64,000 bases of DNA from Rhizobium sp. GN54 (GTDB lineage: Bacteria > Pseudomonadota > Alphaproteobacteria > Rhizobiales > Rhizobiaceae): positions 1 to 64,000 of the forward strand of contig NZ_JAJNCZ010000002.1 in NCBI RefSeq assembly GCF_021026345.1, written 5' to 3'. Positions 24,386-33,294 of this stretch are shown one piece after another (the first letter of the stretch is position 1; every line of letters begins with the position of its first letter). A model generated the notes under the pieces. It did not search any database. It had not been told where the DNA came from and saw only the letters and a program-made list of their open reading frames with translations. A program made the position numbers and the translations under genes.

Positions 24386-25447
24386 ATGTGCTCCACTTCT
24401 CCCATCCGCGTCCTTTCCGCCGGCCTCGGCAATATGGGGCGCAGCCATGCGCTCGCCTATCACGAGAATCCGGGCTTCCAGATCGCGGGCCTCGTCAACC
24501 GTTCGAAGGTGGAGCTGCCGGAGGCACTTTCCGGCTATGAGATCCTGCCGTCGTTCCCCGAGGCGTTGAAGGCGCTGAAACCCGAGCTCTGCTCGATCAA
24601 CACCTATTCCGACAGCCATGCCGATTTTGCGGTGATGGCGATGGAGGCCGGCGCGCATGTGTTCGTCGAGAAGCCGCTGGCGACGACGGTGGCCGATGCC
24701 GAGCGCGTCGTCGCCTGTGCCAGGGCTAACGGCCGCAAGCTCGTCGTCGGCTATATCCTGCGCCATCATCCTTCCTGGATGCGGCTGATCGCCGAGGCGC
24801 GAAAACTCGGTGGCCCCTACGTGTTCCGCATGAACCTGAACCAGCAGTCGAGCGGCCCGACCTGGGAGACGCACAAGGCGCTGATGCAGACGACGCCGCC
24901 GATCGTCGATTGCGGGGTGCATTATGTGGATGTCATGTGCCAGATCACCGACGCGAGGCCGGTCGAGGTGCGCGGCATGGGCTTAAGGCTCTCCGACGAG
25001 ATCGCGCCGGACATGTACAACTACGGCCACCTGCAGGTGCTCTACGACGACGGTTCGCTCGGCTGGTACGAGGCCGGCTGGGGGCCGATGATCTCGGAGA
25101 CGGCCTTCTTCGTCAAAGACGTGATGTCGCCGAAGGGGTCGGTATCGATCGTCATGGACCCGAACGCCAAGTCCGACGATATCGACACGCACACCAAGAC
25201 GGCGGTGATCCGCCTGCACAATGCCGAGACCGGGCCGGACGGCCGCTTCCTGAAGGCCGACGAGGACCTGAAGATGGCCGGCGAGCCGGGCCACCAGGAG
25301 CTCTGCGACCGCGAGCAGGCCTATGTGCTGAAGGCGATCCGCGAGGACATCGACCTGAGCCGGCACATGGACGATGCGGTGCAGTCGCTCAGGATCTGCC
25401 TTGCCGCCGATGAAAGCGTGCGCACCGGCCGGCCGGTGAAACTATAA
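24386..25447 (+). CDS. Gfo/Idh/MocA-family oxidoreductase
   Basis: 353 residues from ATG 24386 (AAGGA 8 bp upstream). N-terminal Rossmann fold [23 protein letters not shown], then the family signature [15 protein letters not shown] (about residues 98-112) with the catalytic lysine of the EKP motif, and [12 protein letters not shown]. An NAD(P)-dependent dehydrogenase of a sugar or sugar-derived substrate. It is embedded between permease and ATPase genes of the amino-sugar importer. Its reaction is unknown; oxidation of an imported amino sugar or of a 3-keto-type intermediate is possible. Fourteen bp separate it from the ATPase gene. Confidence 0.88.
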   Translation: MCSTSPIRVLSAGLGNMGRSHALAYHENPGFQIAGLVNRSKVELPEALSGYEILPSFPEALKALKPELCSINTYSDSHADFAVMAMEAGAHVFVEKPLATTVADAERVVACARANGRKLVVGYILRHHPSWMRLIAEARKLGGPYVFRMNLNQQSSGPTWETHKALMQTTPPIVDCGVHYVDVMCQITDARPVEVRGMGLRLSDEIAPDMYNYGHLQVLYDDGSLGWYEAGWGPMISETAFFVKDVMSPKGSVSIVMDPNAKSDDIDTHTKTAVIRLHNAETGPDGRFLKADEDLKMAGEPGHQELCDREQAYVLKAIREDIDLSRHMDDAVQSLRICLAADESVRTGRPVKL

Positions 25448-25461
25448 AAGAAGGAACGACG

Positions 25462-26463
25462 ATGGGCTCCCTGCAACTGAAATCCGTGCGCAAGTCCTTC
25501 GGGCCGGTCGATGTGCTGAAGGGCATCGATCTCGACGTTGCCGATGGCGAGTTCGTCATCTTCGTCGGACCGTCGGGCTGCGGAAAATCGACGCTCCTGC
25601 GCATCATTGCCGGCCTCGACGATGCGACGTCGGGCAATATCCTGATCGACGGCGCGGAAGTCGGCGCGGTGCCGCCGGCCAGGCGCGGCATCGCCATGGT
25701 GTTTCAGTCCTATGCGCTCTATCCGCATCTGAGCGTGAAGGACAATATGGGCCTCGGCCTCAAGCAGGCCGGCGCGCCGAAGGCGGAGATCGAGGCGCGG
25801 ACGAAGAAGGCGTCTTCCATGCTGTCGCTGGAGAAGTACCTCGACCGGCGCCCGGCCGAGCTTTCGGGCGGGCAGCGCCAGCGCGTGGCGATCGGGCGCG
25901 CCATCGTGCGCGAGCCGAAGCTGTTCCTGTTCGACGAGCCGCTCTCCAACCTCGACGCGGCCCTGCGCGTCAATACGCGCCTCGAGATCGCGCGGCTGCA
26001 CCGCGAACTGAAGGCGACGATGATCTACGTCACCCACGACCAGGTGGAGGCGATGACGCTGGCCGACAAGATCGTCGTCCTCGACGGCGGCGTCATCCAG
26101 CAGGTCGGTTCGCCGATGGAGCTCTACAACAAGCCGGCCAACCTGTTCGTCGCCGGTTTCATCGGCTCGCCGGCGATGAATTTCATCGACGCTTCGAGGC
26201 TCGGACGCAGCGACGCGACCACGATCGGCATCCGCCCGGAACACATGGCGCTGTCGCGCGAGAGCGGCGAGTGGAGCGGCAGGATCGTCCATGTCGAGCA
26301 CCTTGGCGCCGACACGATCGTCTATCTCGACAGCGACAAGGCCGGGCTCTTGACCGTGCGGCTGTTCGGCGAACACCACTACGAGCCGGACGAGATCGTG
26401 CATGCCACGGCCAATGCCGGGCAGCTCCATCGTTTCGGGGTTGACGGTAAAGTGATACGATGA
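25462..26463 (+). CDS. ABC transporter ATP-binding protein (MsmK/UgpC type)
   Basis: 333 residues; ATG 25462 after AAGGAA. Walker [10 protein letters not shown] (about 37-45), Q-loop in [10 protein letters not shown], signature [14 protein letters not shown], Walker [13 protein letters not shown] and switch histidine VTHD. The C-terminal regulatory domain (240-333) with IGIRPEHM is that of CUT1 sugar importer ATPases. It energises the binding protein-permease set of this operon. Last gene of the plus operon; the following 200 bp hold a promoter for the efflux genes. Confidence 0.93.
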   Translation: MGSLQLKSVRKSFGPVDVLKGIDLDVADGEFVIFVGPSGCGKSTLLRIIAGLDDATSGNILIDGAEVGAVPPARRGIAMVFQSYALYPHLSVKDNMGLGLKQAGAPKAEIEARTKKASSMLSLEKYLDRRPAELSGGQRQRVAIGRAIVREPKLFLFDEPLSNLDAALRVNTRLEIARLHRELKATMIYVTHDQVEAMTLADKIVVLDGGVIQQVGSPMELYNKPANLFVAGFIGSPAMNFIDASRLGRSDATTIGIRPEHMALSRESGEWSGRIVHVEHLGADTIVYLDSDKAGLLTVRLFGEHHYEPDEIVHATANAGQLHRFGVDGKVIR

Positions 26464-26530
26464 GGTCCCTCATCACAATTTCGTGATTGGTCCATTGTGC
26501 AGTGCGAAATCGGATTGCGCTTGGACAGGA

Positions 26531-26557
26531 ATTAACATACAGAACTGTTTGTATAAC
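26531..26557. promoter_or_regulatory. AcrR-like operator upstream of efflux operon
   Basis: An inverted repeat ATACA (26537-26541) / TGTAT (26550-26554) is embedded in AACATACA-N6-TTTGTATAA. It resembles the operators of AcrR-type TetR repressors, which contain ACATACA/TGTATGT arms. The matching TetR gene is downstream of acrB (31092-31703). It lies about 115 bp before the acrA start codon. Binding is inferred. Confidence 0.5.
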
Positions 26558-26597
26558 GGCGATGCGGGGGACTTACGGTTCTCCGCATCGATTCTTT

Positions 26598-26644
26598 TCA
26601 AGGCCTTCCGGCCTTGACCTGACCATTTTCGAGGCCGCTGGCCT
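26598..26644 (+). other. Two hairpins in the acrA leader
   Basis: TCAAGGCC-TTCC-GGCCTTGA (26598-26617, perfect 8-bp arms) is followed by AGGCC-GCT-GGCCT (26632-26644), the second ending 24 bp before the acrA start. Neither has a T-run. Because the GGCC cores match, the two stems could also pair with each other. They may affect translation or mRNA stability of the efflux operon. Confidence 0.45.
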
Positions 26645-26667
26645 TCCCTCGTTTCGTGGAAAAACCG

Positions 26668-27894
26668 ATGCGCATCATCAGACCGATTGCAATTGCGACA
26701 CTGGGCAGCCTGCTGTTTTTGGCCGGATGCCAGAAGGAGGAGGACAAGCAGGCCGCTGCGCCGGCGATGCCGCCGACGCCGGTCGCAGTCGTCACCACCA
26801 AGTCCGAGGAAGCGCCGATCATGAACGAGCTGCCGGGCCGCATCGCCGCGACCCGCATCGCCGAGGTCCGCCCGCGCATCTCCGGCATCGTCGTCGAGCG
26901 CGTGTTCGAGCAGGGATCGATCGTCACCGAGGGCGAGGTGCTCTACCGCATCGATCCGGAGCCTTTCCGTGTCCAGGTCGACAGCGCCGAGGGCACGCTC
27001 CGGCGGGCGAAGGCCGTGCAGTTGCAGGCCAAGCAGGCGGCCGACCGGCAGGAGCAGTTGAAGAAGTCGAACGTCGCCTCCGCGCAGCAGTTCGACGACG
27101 CGGTGGCGCAGCTTGCCGCGGCGGACGCCGACGTCGCCATCGCCGAGGCCGGCCTTGCGACGGCAAAGCTGAACCTCGAATATTCCGAGGTGAAGGCGCC
27201 GATCACCGGCCGCATCGGCCGGGCGCTGATCACCGAGGGCGCACTCGTCAGCAGCAGCAGCAGCGAGGCGCTGGCGACGATCCAGCAGCTCGACCCGGTC
27301 TACGCCGACTTCACCCAGTCGGCCACCGATCTGATCCGCCTGCGAAAGGCGCTTCAGGACGGCGACTTGATGAACGACGATTCTGCTGATGTTACGCTGC
27401 TGTTCGACGACGGCACCGCCTATGGCCATATCGGCAAGCTGCTGTTCTCCGAAGCCGCCGTCGACGAGACGACCGGCCAGGTGACGCTGCGCGGCGAGTT
27501 CCCGAACCCCGACAACGATCTGCTGCCGGGCATGTATGTTCGCGTCCAGATCCAGCAGGGCATCCAGAGGAACGCGATCCTCGTGCCGCAGCAGGCCGTC
27601 CAGCGCGACACGGCCGGGCAGGCCCAGCTCTACGTCGTCAATGCGGAGAATGTCCTGGAGGTCCGGCGCGTCAATGTCGGTCGCGCGGTCGACCAGCGTT
27701 TCATCGTGACGAGCGGGCTGCAGCCAGGCGAGAAGGTCGTGGTCGAGGGTTTCCAGAAGATCGGCCCCGGCGCCACCGTCGCACCCGCCGACTGGCAACC
27801 GGCCGGTCAGGCACCGGCAGAGAAGCCGGCCGAGGCCGCCGAGGCCCCTGCGGCCGCCGGCGAGGCGGCAGAGCCGGCTGCGAAAGCGAACTGA
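26668..27894 (+). CDS. acrA: RND efflux periplasmic adaptor (membrane fusion) lipoprotein
   Basis: 408 residues from ATG 26668; a GTG four codons upstream is possible. Lipoprotein signal MRIIRPIAIATLGSLLFLAGC with lipobox LAGC, so the mature protein is anchored by Cys21. HlyD/AcrA architecture: barrel-sandwich halves around RISGIVVERVFEQGSIVTEGEVLYRID and YSEVKAPITGRIGRALITEGALV, a coiled-coil hairpin between them, and a C-terminal beta-barrel/membrane-proximal domain. The tail is rich in Ala, Pro and Glu. It bridges AcrB to an outer-membrane TolC-type channel, which is not encoded here. The acrB gene starts 11 bp later. Confidence 0.93.
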   Translation: MRIIRPIAIATLGSLLFLAGCQKEEDKQAAAPAMPPTPVAVVTTKSEEAPIMNELPGRIAATRIAEVRPRISGIVVERVFEQGSIVTEGEVLYRIDPEPFRVQVDSAEGTLRRAKAVQLQAKQAADRQEQLKKSNVASAQQFDDAVAQLAAADADVAIAEAGLATAKLNLEYSEVKAPITGRIGRALITEGALVSSSSSEALATIQQLDPVYADFTQSATDLIRLRKALQDGDLMNDDSADVTLLFDDGTAYGHIGKLLFSEAAVDETTGQVTLRGEFPNPDNDLLPGMYVRVQIQQGIQRNAILVPQQAVQRDTAGQAQLYVVNAENVLEVRRVNVGRAVDQRFIVTSGLQPGEKVVVEGFQKIGPGATVAPADWQPAGQAPAEKPAEAAEAPAAAGEAAEPAAKAN

Positions 27895-27905
27895 GGTCCT
27901 GAACA

Positions 27906-30900
27906 ATGCCTAGATTTTTCATCGACAGGCCGATCTTCGCCTGGGTCGTCGCCATTTTCATCATGCTGGCCGGCGTGATCACGATCCCGATGCTGCCGGT
28001 GGCGCAGTATCCGAACGTGGCGCCGCCGCAGATCTCGATCTCGACCAACTATCCGGGCGCGTCGCCCGAGGACATCTACCAGTCGGTGACGCGGCCGATC
28101 GAGGAAGAGCTGAACGGCGTGCCCGGGCTGATCTACTTCGAATCGACCTCGGAATCGTCCGGCCGTATCTCCATCAATGTGACGTTCGCGCCGGGAACGG
28201 ATATCGGCGAGGCGCAGGTCGAGGTGCAGAACCGCATCGCCCGCGTCGAGCCGCGTCTGCCGCAGGCCGTGACCCAGCAGGGCATGCGCGTCGAGCAGGC
28301 CAGCACATCCTTCCTCATGGTGGTGGCGCTGTCGTCGACCGACGGCAACACTGACGCGATCGGCCTCGGAGACTATCTGAGCCGCAACGTGCTGGGCGAA
28401 ATCCGCCGCGTCCCCGGTGTGGGCAGTGCGACGCTGTTCTCCACCCAGCGCTCGATGCGCGTCTGGCTCGATCCCGACAAGATGGTCGGCCTCAACCTGA
28501 CGGTCGATGACGTCAACAACGCGATCTCGGTGCAGAACGCCCAGGTCTCGGCGGGACGGATCGGTGCGCAGCCGAACCCGATCGGCCAGCAGATCTCCGC
28601 GACCGTCCTCGTCCGCGGCCAGCTGACCTCGCCGGAGGAATTCGGCTCGATCGTGCTGCGCGCCAATCCGGACGGCTCGTCGGTGCGGCTGCGCGACGTC
28701 GCCGCCATCGAGGTCGGCGGTGAAGACTACAACTTTTCGACGCGCCTGAGCGGCAATCCCACCGCCGCCATCGGCGTGCAGCTGTCGCCGACGGGCAACG
28801 CCATGTCCACGGCCGCCGGCGTGCGCGCAAAGATGGAGGAGCTGGCGAAGTTCTTCCCGGCCGGCGTCGAATACAGCATCCCCTACGACACGACGCCCTT
28901 CGTCGAAGTGTCGATCGAGAAGGTCATCCACACGCTGATCGAGGCGATCGGGCTGGTGTTCATCGTGATGTTCCTGTTCCTGCAGAACATCCGCTACACG
29001 ATCATCCCGACGCTCGTGGTGCCGGTGGCGCTGCTCGGAACCTGTGCCGCGATGTACGTCTCGGGCTTCTCGATCAACGTGTTGACCATGTTCGCCATGG
29101 TGCTCGCGATCGGCATCCTCGTCGACGACGCGATCGTCGTGGTCGAGAACGTCGAGCGCATCATGGCCGAGGAGGGGCTGTCGCCGAAGGAAGCCACGAA
29201 GAAGGCGATGGGCCAGATCACCGGCGCCGTCGTCGGCATCACGCTGGTGCTTTCGGCTGTGTTCATTCCCATGGCGTTCTTCCCGGGCGCCGTCGGCATC
29301 ATCTACCAGCAGTTCAGTCTGACCATGGTGGTGTCGATCCTGTTCTCGGGCTTCCTGGCGCTGTCGCTGACGCCGGCGCTGTGCGCGACCTTCCTCAAGC
29401 CGATCCCGCAGGGACACCACGAGAAGCGCGGCTTCTTCGGCTGGTTCAACCGCGGCTTCGACAGGACCGCGCATGGCTATTCCGGCGTGGTCGGCAAGGT
29501 CGTGCGGCGTTCCGGCCGGCTGATGGTCGTGTATCTCGCGCTGCTCGTCGGTCTCGCCTATGCCTATCTGCAGCTTCCGACCTCGTTCCTTCCCAACGAG
29601 GACCAGGGCTACCTGATCGTCGACATGCAGGCTCCGTCCGAGGCGAGCGGCACGCGGACCGCCGAGGTCATCCAGCAGGTCGAGAAGATCTTCCTGGGTG
29701 AGAAGGCAGTCGCCGATATCGTGGCCATCTCCGGCTACAGCTTCTCCGGCACCGGCCAGAACGCCGGCCTTGCCTTCGTTCCGCTGAAGGACTGGTCCGA
29801 ACGCGGGCCGGAAGATTCGGCCGAGGCGATTGCCGGCCGCGCCAACATGCAGCTCTTCGGCATCAAGGACGCGCTGACGTTCTCGCTGTCGCCGCCGCCG
29901 ATCCAGGGGCTTGGCAACTCGACCGGCTTCACCTTCCGCCTGCAGGACCGCGGCGGTATGGGACAGGCTGCGCTGTCTGCCGCACGCGACCAGCTGATGG
30001 CCGCGGCCGCGAAGAGCCCGGTCGTGACCGGCCTGCGCATCGAGGGCATGCCGGACGCGGCGCAGGTCAACCTGCTGATCGACCGCGAGAAGGCCAACAC
30101 CTTCGGGGTGACCTTCGCCGACATCAACTCGACGATCTCGGCGAACCTCGGCTCGTCCTACGTCAACGATTTCCCGAATGCCGGCCGCATGCAGCGCGTG
30201 ACGGTGCAGGCGGGGGCGGAAAAGCGCATGCAGACCGCCGACCTCCTGAACCTCAACGTCCGCAACGCCAGCGGCGGCATGGTGCCGCTGTCGTCCTTCG
30301 CCACCGTCGAGTGGATCCGCGGGCCGCAGCAGATCGTCGGCTACAACGGCTATCCCTCGATCCGCATCGCGGGCCAGGCCGCACCCGGCTATTCCTCCGG
30401 TGACGCGATCGCCGAGATGGAGCGGCTGGCAGGCGAACTGCCGACCGGCTTCGGCTACGAATGGACGGGCCAGTCGCTGCAGGAGATCCAGTCCGGCTCG
30501 CAGGCGCCGGCGCTGATCGCGCTGTCGATCCTGTTCGTGTTCCTGCTTCTGTCCGCGCTCTATGAAAGCTGGTCGATCCCGCTGTCGGTCATGCTGGTCG
30601 TGCCGCTCGGCGTCATCGGCTCGGTGCTGGCGGTGACCTGGCGGGGCATGCCGAACGACGTGTACTTCCTCGTCGGCCTGATCACCATCATCGGCCTGTC
30701 GGCGAAGAACGCGATCCTGATCATCGAGTTCGCCAAGGACCTGCGAGCGGAGGGCAAGCCCCTGCTCGAGGCGACGATCGAGGCCTGCCGGCTGCGTTTC
30801 CGCCCGATCCTGATGACCTCGCTGGCCTTCACCCTCGGCGTGCTGCCGATGGCGATCGCCTCTGGCGCCAGCGCCGCCAGCCAGAACGCGATCGGCACGG

Positions 30901-31043
30901 GCGTGATGGGCGGCATGATCTCGGCAACCGTTCTCGCCATCTTCTTCGTCCCGGTGTTCTTCGTGTTCGTCATGAACCTCTTCGGCCGCAAGCCGAAGGA
31001 AGAAAAGCCGGCGGCGGAACCAATGCCGGCGCCCGGCGAGTGA
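27906..31043 (+). CDS. acrB: RND multidrug efflux transporter (AcrB/BmeB type, HAE1)
   Basis: 1045 residues, normal for HAE1 transporters. It begins MPRFFIDRPIFAWVVAIFIML (first helix). Porter domains follow with YPGASPEDIYQSVTRPIEEELNG, then helix 4 with the proton-relay aspartates in GILVDDAIVVVENVER (near residue 405). The two-fold repeated 12-helix layout is visible, with a second helix-7 to -12 half after residue about 870. It exports hydrophobic drugs, detergents or plant/host compounds using the proton gradient. Co-transcribed with acrA. Confidence 0.95.
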   Translation: MPRFFIDRPIFAWVVAIFIMLAGVITIPMLPVAQYPNVAPPQISISTNYPGASPEDIYQSVTRPIEEELNGVPGLIYFESTSESSGRISINVTFAPGTDIGEAQVEVQNRIARVEPRLPQAVTQQGMRVEQASTSFLMVVALSSTDGNTDAIGLGDYLSRNVLGEIRRVPGVGSATLFSTQRSMRVWLDPDKMVGLNLTVDDVNNAISVQNAQVSAGRIGAQPNPIGQQISATVLVRGQLTSPEEFGSIVLRANPDGSSVRLRDVAAIEVGGEDYNFSTRLSGNPTAAIGVQLSPTGNAMSTAAGVRAKMEELAKFFPAGVEYSIPYDTTPFVEVSIEKVIHTLIEAIGLVFIVMFLFLQNIRYTIIPTLVVPVALLGTCAAMYVSGFSINVLTMFAMVLAIGILVDDAIVVVENVERIMAEEGLSPKEATKKAMGQITGAVVGITLVLSAVFIPMAFFPGAVGIIYQQFSLTMVVSILFSGFLALSLTPALCATFLKPIPQGHHEKRGFFGWFNRGFDRTAHGYSGVVGKVVRRSGRLMVVYLALLVGLAYAYLQLPTSFLPNEDQGYLIVDMQAPSEASGTRTAEVIQQVEKIFLGEKAVADIVAISGYSFSGTGQNAGLAFVPLKDWSERGPEDSAEAIAGRANMQLFGIKDALTFSLSPPPIQGLGNSTGFTFRLQDRGGMGQAALSAARDQLMAAAAKSPVVTGLRIEGMPDAAQVNLLIDREKANTFGVTFADINSTISANLGSSYVNDFPNAGRMQRVTVQAGAEKRMQTADLLNLNVRNASGGMVPLSSFATVEWIRGPQQIVGYNGYPSIRIAGQAAPGYSSGDAIAEMERLAGELPTGFGYEWTGQSLQEIQSGSQAPALIALSILFVFLLLSALYESWSIPLSVMLVVPLGVIGSVLAVTWRGMPNDVYFLVGLITIIGLSAKNAILIIEFAKDLRAEGKPLLEATIEACRLRFRPILMTSLAFTLGVLPMAIASGASAASQNAIGTGVMGGMISATVLAIFFVPVFFVFVMNLFGRKPKEEKPAAEPMPAPGE

Positions 31044-31052
31044 GAAACGAGT

Positions 31053-31070
31053 GCCCGCCGCAAGGCGGGC
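31053..31070 (+). other. Stable GCAA-tetraloop hairpin between acrB and tetR
   Basis: GCCCGCC-GCAA-GGCGGGC is a perfect 7-bp stem with a GNRA loop. It lies 9 bp after the acrB stop and ends 21 bp before the regulator start. There is no T-run, so termination is doubtful. It could protect the acrAB transcript end or lower expression of the regulator. Confidence 0.5.
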
Positions 31071-31091
31071 GCTCCCGGCTACGGGGGGACC

Positions 31092-31703
31092 ATGCGCAGG
31101 ACCAAAGCTCACGCCGAAGCCACGCGCCAGCAGATACTCCATGCAGCGGAGCGTGTGTTCTTCGAAAAGGGCGTCTCCAACGCCTCGATGGAAGAGGTGG
31201 CGCTTGCCGCCGGCGTGACCCGCGGCGCCATCTACTGGCATTTCGCCAACAAGTCCGATCTCTTCATGGAGCTCTACAAGTCCGTGCCGCTGCCGCAGGA
31301 GGACATGATCGCCCGCGAGCTCGAGGTGGAAGGCGTTGACGTGTTCGCGGTGATCGAGCGCATGGCGGCGGAATGGCTCGAGGTGCTGGCGAAGGACGAG
31401 CAGCGCCAGCGGATCCTGTCGATCCTGCTGCGCTGCGACTATGGCGGCGAACTGGCGCCGGTGCTGGCGCAGCAGCAGCAGGTCTTCGACGAGCATGTGC
31501 GCATCCTTGAGAAGGCCTTCGCCCGGGCAGCCGAGATGGGCAAGCTCGACCGCTGCTGGACGCCGCGCGCGCTCGCCTCTTCCTTCTGCTGGATGATGAA
31601 GGGGCTTTGCGTCGAATGGCTGCTGTTCGGCCGCCGCTTCGACCTCGCCGCCGAAGGCCGCGACGGCCTTTCGCGCTTCATTCGCGGCCTGCGGGCGGCC
31701 TGA
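31092..31703 (+). CDS. TetR-family repressor, AcrR type
   Basis: 203 residues from ATG 31092 after GGGGGG. The N-terminal helix-turn-helix (residues 9-55) shows TRQQILHAAERVFFEKGVSNASMEEVALAAGVTRGAIYWHFANKSDLF in overlapping blocks, close to AcrR. The C-terminal domain also follows the AcrR pattern (RILSILLRCDY, WMMKGLCVEWL). It is the likely repressor of acrAB and of itself through the site at 26531-26557. Placement downstream of acrB rather than divergent is unusual compared with enterobacteria, and makes negative feedback within one transcript likely. Confidence 0.88.
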   Translation: MRRTKAHAEATRQQILHAAERVFFEKGVSNASMEEVALAAGVTRGAIYWHFANKSDLFMELYKSVPLPQEDMIARELEVEGVDVFAVIERMAAEWLEVLAKDEQRQRILSILLRCDYGGELAPVLAQQQQVFDEHVRILEKAFARAAEMGKLDRCWTPRALASSFCWMMKGLCVEWLLFGRRFDLAAEGRDGLSRFIRGLRAA

Positions 31704-31714
31704 TCCGCTTCGTA

Positions 31715-31954
31715 TCAGCCGTCTTCACCCGTCATCCTGTCGATCCACTCCTTGCCGATATTCCAACGCCTTAGGACGGATAGCGGATCTTCCGCGTCAA
31801 GCCGCGAGCAGATGCGGTAGATCTCCAGCACCTCAGCGCTCATCTCGCCCTTCTGGTGGAAATACATGGCCGCCGCATAGCGGGTCCGCCCGGACCAGTC
31901 GATGCCTGTCGCGGTGCGGATGAGGTTCCAGTGGTGGCGGGTCTCTTCGTCCAT
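31715..31954 (-). CDS. Small conserved hypothetical protein
   Basis: 79 residues from ATG 31954 with AGGGA upstream. It begins MDEETRHHWNLIRTATGID and ends RRWNIGKEWIDRMTGEDG. There are no cysteines beyond one, no membrane segment and no signal. Charged, helical and probably cytosolic. I recognise no named family. It converges with the efflux regulator, leaving only 11 bp, and is separated from the following minus-strand operon by about 100 bp holding a repeat remnant. Confidence 0.6.
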   Translation of the reverse strand: MDEETRHHWNLIRTATGIDWSGRTRYAAAMYFHQKGEMSAEVLEIYRICSRLDAEDPLSVLRRWNIGKEWIDRMTGEDG

Positions 31955-32001
31955 CGGTGTCGTCCCTGCCTTGCCTTCGGCCGATGGGCTGCAACAGGAT
32001 T

Positions 32002-32030
32002 GCCCCTCACCCCGCAGGCGGATGAGGGGC
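32002..32030. repeat. Remnant of mosaic palindromic element
   Basis: 29 bp with 8-bp perfect ends GCCCCTCA / TGAGGGGC and the inner CGCAGGCGGA. These are the outermost tips of the element seen complete at 57270-57430, joined without the internal hairpins, so it is probably a deletion derivative. It lies just upstream of the small minus-strand gene. Confidence 0.7.
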
Positions 32031-32055
32031 GTTCCGCTTTCAGCCCTTCCAAACG

Positions 32056-33294
32056 CTATCGCAGTCCCGGCGGCGTGGCCGTGCGTCGCGCCAGCTTCAC
32101 GAAGGGTCGCGGGACGATCTTCGCACGCTTCATCATCTTCTGGTACTTCAGTTCGCGCATCGCATAGATTTCCACCCAGAGGTCGTCGACGAACCGCGTG
32201 CCATAGGGTCGGTCGAGACTGGCAATCGCGACGTTGCGCTTGGCGGTGGGCGACCAGATGGCGGCGGTGACGAGGCCCGCCTCGCGCTTGCCGCGGTGAT
32301 AGACGAAAGCATGCTCGGCCGGAATATTCCCTTCGATTTCAAGGCCCACGAGGACATGCTTCAGAGTTTGATTCCGGCGCGCGTCGAGAATGGCGCGGCG
32401 GCCGTTGAAGTTCGGCTTGTCCGGATCGACCAGCCAGTCGAGGCCGATCTCGTCGGGCAGGCGCACGCGGTCGGCGCGAAGCGCTGCCTCGGCGGTGACG
32501 AAGTCGGCATTGGCGACGATGAAGCCGGCCTCGATGCGCGTGCGATTGAGCGCGGCGTAGCCGATGGCGCGGATGCCGTGGTCGGCGCCGGCCGTCCAGA
32601 GACGGTCCCAGAGCGGCAGGGCGGCCTGGCGCGGGACGAACAGCTCGTAGCCGAGGTCGCCGGTGAAGCCCGTGCGCGAGACCGTGACGGTCCCTCCGTC
32701 ATGGGCAAAGCTTCCGATGTCGAAGGGCTTCAGCCGTTCGGCACCGGAAAAGCCGGCTTTGGCGAGCACGGCATAGCTCGTCGGCCCCTGCAGGGCGACG
32801 CCGGCGATTTCCTCGGTCTCTTCGCGGATGTCCACGGCAAGGCCGAAGGCGCTGTCGAGCAGCCAGGGCAGGTGGCGCTCCTGGCAGCAGAGGCGGAAGT
32901 CCTGGTCGCCGAGCCGGAACAGCGTGCCGTCGTCCAGCACGTGGCCGTCGTCGTCGCACCAGGCGGTGTAGTGCACGCGGCCGACGCCGAGCTTGCGCAC
33001 GTCGCGCAGCGTCAGCCGGTTGAGATAGCGTTCGGCGTCAGGGCCGTCGATCCGGTATTTCACCATCGGCGAGATGTCGAAGAGCGCTGCCGTCGAGCGG
33101 ATTGCGAAATATTCGAGCTCCTCGTCGAAGAGCGCATGCGGGGCCTTGCAGCCTGCCCAGTTGTACCAGTCGTTGACCGCGTCGAGGGCGGAAAGCCGCG
33201 GATGGAAGGGCGTTTCCAGCCGCGGGGTGGCGATATGGTCGCGCGCCGCGCGGCGCGCCTCGGCCGCGTTTGCAGGCTTGGTCAGGGCGTTCAT
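32056..33294 (-). CDS. Aminomethyltransferase-like (GcvT family) protein
   Basis: 412 residues from ATG 33294, overlapping the stop of the upstream flavoprotein gene by 4 bp (ATGA). GcvT fold: VNDWYNWAGCKAPHALFDEELEYFAIRSTAALFDIS near the start, GRVHYTAWCDDDGHVLDDGTLFRL, VSRTGFTGDLGYELFVPRQ and GYAALNRTRIEAGF. A C-terminal barrel follows. Members transfer a one-carbon group from a methylamine or sulfonium donor to tetrahydrofolate (glycine cleavage T protein, DMSP demethylase, the T half of dimethylglycine dehydrogenases). No other glycine-cleavage gene is nearby, so it probably serves N-demethylation. Last gene of a three-gene minus operon under the operator at 36558-36576. Confidence 0.85.
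   Translation of the reverse strand: MNALTKPANAAEARRAARDHIATPRLETPFHPRLSALDAVNDWYNWAGCKAPHALFDEELEYFAIRSTAALFDISPMVKYRIDGPDAERYLNRLTLRDVRKLGVGRVHYTAWCDDDGHVLDDGTLFRLGDQDFRLCCQERHLPWLLDSAFGLAVDIREETEEIAGVALQGPTSYAVLAKAGFSGAERLKPFDIGSFAHDGGTVTVSRTGFTGDLGYELFVPRQAALPLWDRLWTAGADHGIRAIGYAALNRTRIEAGFIVANADFVTAEAALRADRVRLPDEIGLDWLVDPDKPNFNGRRAILDARRNQTLKHVLVGLEIEGNIPAEHAFVYHRGKREAGLVTAAIWSPTAKRNVAIASLDRPYGTRFVDDLWVEIYAMRELKYQKMMKRAKIVPRPFVKLARRTATPPGLR

Noticed and set aside
27807-31496. 1229-codon open frame antisense to acrB and tetR
   Set aside because: Composition is rich in His, Arg, Asp and Ala as expected for the reverse of a GC-rich gene; it spans three well-supported genes on the other strand.
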